Shown here piece by piece: positions 6,680 through 9,813 of a DNA stretch of 9,813 bases. The notes below the pieces were generated by a model that did no database searches, was not told the origin of the DNA, and was given only the letters and a program-made list of their open reading frames with translations. The stretch covers positions 1-9,813 of the forward strand of contig VGAU01000049.1 in assembly GCA_016870675.1 (NCBI GenBank), given 5' to 3'. Within the stretch, counting starts at the first letter, position 1, and each line of letters opens with the position of its first letter. Source of the stretch: Actinomycetota bacterium (GTDB lineage: Bacteria; Actinomycetota; Humimicrobiia; Humimicrobiales; Humimicrobiaceae). A program made the position numbers and the translations under genes.

Positions 6680-7789
6680 TTAGGAGACCCTGATAGGCAT
6701 TAGCAAATAAATCAAATTTTTGTTTTTTTCTGATTTTATCAAAATAGGTTTAAGAGACTCCTCTATTGATAATATTATATTCTTCTCGTCCATTATGTTT
6801 ATGCCGTCCATTAAAAATTCGGGGTTAAATGCTATCTCTATTTTTTCTTCTCCATAAGAAACCTCAAAGTCTTCACTGGAGCTTCCTACTTCCCTTACGC
6901 TCATAGACACAGTTACTTTACCTTTATCAATAGTTAGTTTAACCGGTATATTGTCCTGGGATATCGACGAAATTCTCTTCACCACATCAAGCATTTTTTC
7001 TTTATTTATGACTATATTATGTTTTAAGCTCTTGGGAATAAGCTGTTTATATTCCGGAAACTTCCCAGAAAGTAGTCTGGAAACTATTATATTCTTTTTT
7101 TTGTTGTCTCCTTCCAGATAAAAGCTTATCTGATTTTCTTCAATATTTATTCCAATATCGCTGTCTTTGTATTCGCTTTTAACAATACTGTCAAGCACTT
7201 TTGACGGTATAACTACTTTCATTGGAGGTCTGCCCGTATCTATATTTTCTTTTACTAAAGAAAGCCTGTAGCTGTCTGTTGCTACCATACTTAACAAACC
7301 CTCTTCAATTTCCAAAAGCACTCCAGTCAAAATTGCTCTACCCTCGTCTAAAGATGCGGCCTTTTGAGCTTTTATTACCAGGTTTCTAAATTTGTTTAAA
7401 TTAATTTTTATATAGCTCTCCTTTTTTATTTCGGGAAAACCAGGATACTCTTCAAGAGATAGTGTGTTTAACGTAAAAAGAGCATTTTCGCATGCTATTT
7501 TCACCTGGTTTGTTGGTTTATCCAACTCTAATTCTATTTTTGATTCTTCTAAGCTTTTTAATATGTTTATTAAAATTCTGGCAGGTACAACAGCTTTTCC
7601 TTTTTCAAACATTTTTACTTCCATTATACTCTTAATACTTGTTTCTAAATCAGTACTATATGTGGTTAGCTCCTCATCAACATCTAACATAATCCCGTTT
7701 AATATAAATGATGAAACCTTAGTACTAATTGCCCTGCTTGCAAATAATATTGTGTCTAAAAGCTCATTTCTTGTTGTTTGAAATTTCAT
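6680..7789 (-). CDS. dnaN: DNA polymerase III beta subunit (sliding clamp)
   Basis: DnaN forms a ring dimer around DNA that holds the replicative polymerase and other partners in place. The protein spans the three clamp domains (about residues 1-123, 128-248 and 253-369) at normal length. The family motif ATDSYRLSL at 170-178 lines the partner-binding pocket. FPEYKQLIP at 244-252 and the C-terminal LLMPIRVS, equivalent to the usual MPxR end, also match. I place the start at ATG 7789 (369 aa), which gives MKF and has GAGG five bases upstream. A GTG at 7795 would add two residues but leaves no room for a ribosome site. The gene follows dnaA in the same direction after a 288-base spacer. It is not followed by recF or gyrB but by the DUF2520-pan genes with only 44 bases between and no clear terminator. 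The assignment is firm. Confidence 0.97.
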   Translation of the reverse strand: MKFQTTRNELLDTILFASRAISTKVSSFILNGIMLDVDEELTTYSTDLETSIKSIMEVKMFEKGKAVVPARILINILKSLEESKIELELDKPTNQVKIACENALFTLNTLSLEEYPGFPEIKKESYIKINLNKFRNLVIKAQKAASLDEGRAILTGVLLEIEEGLLSMVATDSYRLSLVKENIDTGRPPMKVVIPSKVLDSIVKSEYKDSDIGINIEENQISFYLEGDNKKKNIIVSRLLSGKFPEYKQLIPKSLKHNIVINKEKMLDVVKRISSISQDNIPVKLTIDKGKVTVSMSVREVGSSSEDFEVSYGEEKIEIAFNPEFLMDGINIMDEKNIILSIEESLKPILIKSEKNKNLIYLLMPIRVS

Positions 7790-7829
7790 TTCCACCTCTT
7801 TTGAGATATTTAAAATATAAACATATTTT

Positions 7830-7835
7830 ATTATA
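7830..7835 (-). promoter_or_regulatory. possible -10 box for dnaN
   Basis: On the minus strand this is a perfect TATAAT about 40 bases before the dnaN start codon. The bases 17 upstream do not resemble TTGACA, and the region is very AT-rich, so this is only a candidate for a dnaN-pan promoter. Confidence 0.2.
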
Positions 7836-7945
7836 TATGGTATTTAATTTAAATAGCTAGTAATAGTTATAATACCTGTTAGAAGTGTTAGTATTCTAGA
7901 AAAAATGGTAAAACAACACAAATAGCGGTAAAAGAACCTGTTAAT

Positions 7946-7965
7946 AAAAAAGCCGGAAGCTGTTT
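7946..7965 (-). terminator. weak terminator candidate after dnaA
   Basis: Read on the minus strand, AAACAGC, loop TTCCG and GCTTTTTT form an imperfect 3+3 bp stem with one C-T mismatch followed by six T. It lies about 110 bases past the dnaA stop. The GC core is only two pairs, so termination would be partial at best. It could let dnaA and dnaN be transcribed at different levels. Confidence 0.22.
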
Positions 7966-8077
7966 AAAAACTGGAAGGATATGGGGGAAGAAAAAACAAT
8001 TTTAATTTTAAACCAAAAATAAAAGTTTTTGTTAAAAAACTATAGGATTATTAAACAGATTTTAAACAAAGAGATTT

Positions 8078-9439
8078 CTAAGAAGATGTTTTTATCTTAT
8101 TGGTAATTTCCTGAATCTGTATATAGACATTTCTATCTGTTTTGATTAAATCAGATATTTTGGAAATAGCATATATTACTGTAGAGTGATCCCTGTCCCC
8201 AAACGATTTTCCAATCCTCGGTAAAGAGCTGCTGGTAAGCTCTCTTGAGAGATACATTGCAAGATGCCGGGCATGCGATATAAACTTATTTCTTTTAGCG
8301 CTTAGAATGTCATTAATAGGTATTGAGAAATATTTTGATATTTCTTTAATAATTGTTTGAATGCTTGTTTTATGTTCATTATTATCGGGTAAAATATCTT
8401 TAAGGATGTTTTTAGCTATGGTTAAATCAGGTTTAGATTTTGTCAAAGAAGCAAATGCGACTACTCGCGTAAGAGATCCTTCAAGCTCTCTGATATTAGA
8501 GGTTATTTTTTCAGCTATTAGATTTAGTATATCATCGGAGACGGAAATTTTTTCTCTTTCAGAGTATTTTTTTAATATTGCCAGCCTGGTCTCAAGGTCA
8601 GGCGGCGTAATATCAGTTACAAGCCCCCATTCAAAACGGGACCTGAGTCTTTCTTCCAGGGTGGCAATGTTTTTGGGAGACCTGTCGCTGGAAAGAACAA
8701 TCTGACGGTTGGTATCATGCAGGGCATTAAATGTATGAAAGAACTCTTCCTGGCTGGCCTCCTTGTCTTCAAGAAAGTGTATATCGTCAACAAGCAGGAC
8801 GTCATTGTTCCTGTAGCTCTCTTTGAAGGCAAAAATATTCTTATATCTTAGAGCGTTGATAAAATCGTTCAAGAATCTTTCAGCTGAAACATATTTTACA
8901 ATTTTGTCGGGATGCAGCTGTAATGTATATTGTCCGATTGCATGAAGCAGGTGTGTTTTCCCAAGCCCTACACCACCATAGATGAAAAGGGGGTTATAGG
9001 TCTTTCCTGGCTTCTCACTAACTGCAAGAGAAGCTGTGCAGGCAAATCTATTGCTATTGCCAACAATAAATGTATCAAAGGTATACTTTGTATTAAATGT
9101 GGAATTTTTTATTTTTTTATTGGGATAGTCAGAACTTTCAATAGATTCATCAATATATTCATCGTAATACCTTTCGGTACTTTCTAAACTGTCTGGAGTT
9201 GCAACAATTTTTATTTTGCATGAGCCATTGATTACTTTTTTTATTGAATCAGACAGCAGGTTTGAATATCTTGATTCGAGCCATTCTTTGGCGAAAGAAC
9301 TGCCAACCGAAACAGTTAAACAGTTTTTTTTTAGAGACAGCGGTGTTATATGTTCAAACCAGGCCTTGTATGTAGGAAGATTAATCTTGTTTTTAATATC
9401 TTCTAGAGTATTTTTCCAGATGTTTTCCAGATCTGCCAT
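8078..9439 (-). CDS. dnaA: chromosomal replication initiator DnaA
   Basis: DnaA binds origin DNA, assembles an ATP-driven filament and opens the helix for DnaB loading. The 453-aa protein has all four domains. Domain I is about 1-82 (IWKNTLEDI, TYKAWFEHI) and a short polar linker spans 83-115. The AAA+ core has Walker A GGVGLGKT at 155-162, Walker B LLVDD at 215-219, sensor 1 VLSSDR at 248-253, the arginine-rich RLRSRFEWG at 264-272 and sensor 2 NIRELEG at 315-321. The DNA-binding domain IV ends with the signature GDRDHSTVIYA at 414-424, where most members have GGRDHSTV or similar. ATG 9439 gives the expected N-terminus; the ribosome site is weak (TTAGAG). It starts 12 bases after the stop of the wHTH gene, so it is probably read from an upstream promoter outside the window. 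The assignment is firm. Confidence 0.98.
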   Translation of the reverse strand: MADLENIWKNTLEDIKNKINLPTYKAWFEHITPLSLKKNCLTVSVGSSFAKEWLESRYSNLLSDSIKKVINGSCKIKIVATPDSLESTERYYDEYIDESIESSDYPNKKIKNSTFNTKYTFDTFIVGNSNRFACTASLAVSEKPGKTYNPLFIYGGVGLGKTHLLHAIGQYTLQLHPDKIVKYVSAERFLNDFINALRYKNIFAFKESYRNNDVLLVDDIHFLEDKEASQEEFFHTFNALHDTNRQIVLSSDRSPKNIATLEERLRSRFEWGLVTDITPPDLETRLAILKKYSEREKISVSDDILNLIAEKITSNIRELEGSLTRVVAFASLTKSKPDLTIAKNILKDILPDNNEHKTSIQTIIKEISKYFSIPINDILSAKRNKFISHARHLAMYLSRELTSSSLPRIGKSFGDRDHSTVIYAISKISDLIKTDRNVYIQIQEITNKIKTSS

Positions 9440-9451
9440 AATACTCTAATA

Positions 9452-9813
9452 TTAAATATTATTTGAATAATATTCAAGGTATTTCATACCTTTTTTAGAT
9501 AATCTTCTTTTGCCGCTACTGCTTGATGTTAAAAGTTTGTTTTTTTCTAAATAAATTAACTCCCTATATGAAGTTGAGAGACTAAAACCCAGTTCCTTGG
9601 CTATTGTTGAAGGACCGGCCTCTTCTAATTCTAAAATTACAAAAAGAATTTTCTTTTGCCTGTCAGATAGTATCTTACCGTTAAATTTATCAAGACTATC
9701 TGTTTGAGTCTTTTCCTCACCCACAATGCCGGAAGGCAGTTCAGCCGCTGGTTCGGTGCCTGAGCCCTGGTCTTCTTCACTTTTCTCGGTTAGTCCTAAT
9801 TTCAAGGATATTA
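9452..9813 (-). CDS. winged-helix DNA-binding protein, 5' end beyond window
   Basis: The last 65-70 residues form a winged helix-turn-helix: ILSDRQKKILFVILELEEAG, then STIAKELGFS (recognition of the MarR/ArsR-like type), LSTSYRELIYLEKNKLL as the recognition helix and linker, and SGKRRLSKKGMKYLEYY as wing and last helix. Before it lies a polar, probably disordered stretch rich in Glu, Gly, Ser and Pro (GSGTEPAAELPSG). A TTG at 9805 could start a 117-aa protein, but it has no ribosome site and the frame stays open to the window edge, so I think this is the C-terminal part of a longer protein. Similar C-terminal wHTH domains occur on membrane-anchored regulators, but no membrane segment is in view. 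It runs into dnaA with a 12-base gap and is likely cotranscribed with it. DNA binding is likely; the target is unknown. Confidence 0.6.
   Translation of the reverse strand, partial: ISLKLGLTEKSEEDQGSGTEPAAELPSGIVGEEKTQTDSLDKFNGKILSDRQKKILFVILELEEAGPSTIAKELGFSLSTSYRELIYLEKNKLLTSSSSGKRRLSKKGMKYLEYYSNNI

Larger units (their letters stand above)
7790..8077. other. dnaA-dnaN spacer, candidate replication origin region
   Basis: This 288-base AT-rich stretch is the only long non-coding gap beside dnaA in the window, and in many bacteria such a gap holds all or part of oriC. I find no exact TTATNCACA box on either strand. The best match is TGTTAATAA at 7939-7947, one base off TGTGNATAA. Related sites sharing TGTT followed by A/T-rich bases occur at 7877-7885 and 7886-7894 (adjacent, 9-base period), 7961-7969 and 8030-8038, and inverted at 8049-8057 and 8060-8068 (the last identical to 7961-7969 on the other strand). 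ACCTGTTA occurs twice (7874-7881 and 7936-7943). Such AT-rich words arise easily by chance, so the origin call rests mainly on position. Confidence 0.35.

Noticed and set aside
7464..7781. 105-codon open frame on the plus strand opposite dnaN
   Set aside because: It is antisense to a certain conserved gene, has no ribosome site, and its hydrophobic composition is what the reverse of dnaN codons gives.
8361..8705. 114-codon open frame on the plus strand opposite dnaA
   Set aside because: It is a shadow of the highly conserved AAA+ region of dnaA with no start signal and no recognisable domain.
1..9813. A new defence, toxin-antitoxin, CRISPR or mobile system
   Set aside because: Both strands were read for repeats with spacers, transposase-like proteins, paired small genes and phage genes; none was seen. 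The window is mostly housekeeping genes in an unusual order.

Overview
The window reads as a stretch of chromosome from an AT-rich bacterium (about one third G+C by eye), most likely an uncultured low-GC lineage or a Firmicutes-like group. The best taxonomic handles are DnaA and DnaN, but I cannot place the organism below 'low-GC bacterium' without a search. There are nine full-length protein genes and one gene cut by the right edge. I see no tRNA, rRNA, CRISPR array, insertion sequence or phage gene.

Layout, left to right. Positions 1-127 are AT-rich leader. Positions 128-1486 (+) encode a 12-helix MFS transporter. A 293-base gene-poor spacer follows, holding a weak terminator candidate and a 24-codon protein-like open frame on the minus strand. 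Positions 1780-2745 (+) encode a CorA-family channel whose signature GMN tripeptide is GTN. From here to the right edge every gene is on the minus strand, in transcription order: a winged-helix protein (cut at the edge), dnaA, a 288-base spacer that is the natural place to look for an origin, dnaN, a Rossmann/DUF2520 dehydrogenase-like gene, panB, panC, panD and an FxLYD-type lipoprotein. The lipoprotein gene meets corA tail to tail with 8 bases between the stop codons.

How the genes fit together. panB (ketopantoate formation), the DUF2520 gene (proposed ketopantoate reduction), panC (pantoate plus beta-alanine ligation) and panD (beta-alanine from aspartate) would make a complete route to pantothenate, the precursor of coenzyme A, if the DUF2520 protein is the reductase. 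They lie with short gaps directly behind dnaN, with no clear terminator between, so the replication clamp and vitamin B5 synthesis may share a transcript. The familiar dnaA-dnaN-recF-gyrB order is broken after dnaN.

I see no convincing new defence or mobile system. The points most worth following are the dnaN-pan junction, the DUF2520 protein as a PanG-type reductase, the GTN variant of CorA, the poor match of the dnaA-dnaN spacer to classical DnaA boxes, and the wHTH gene packed 12 bases in front of dnaA.
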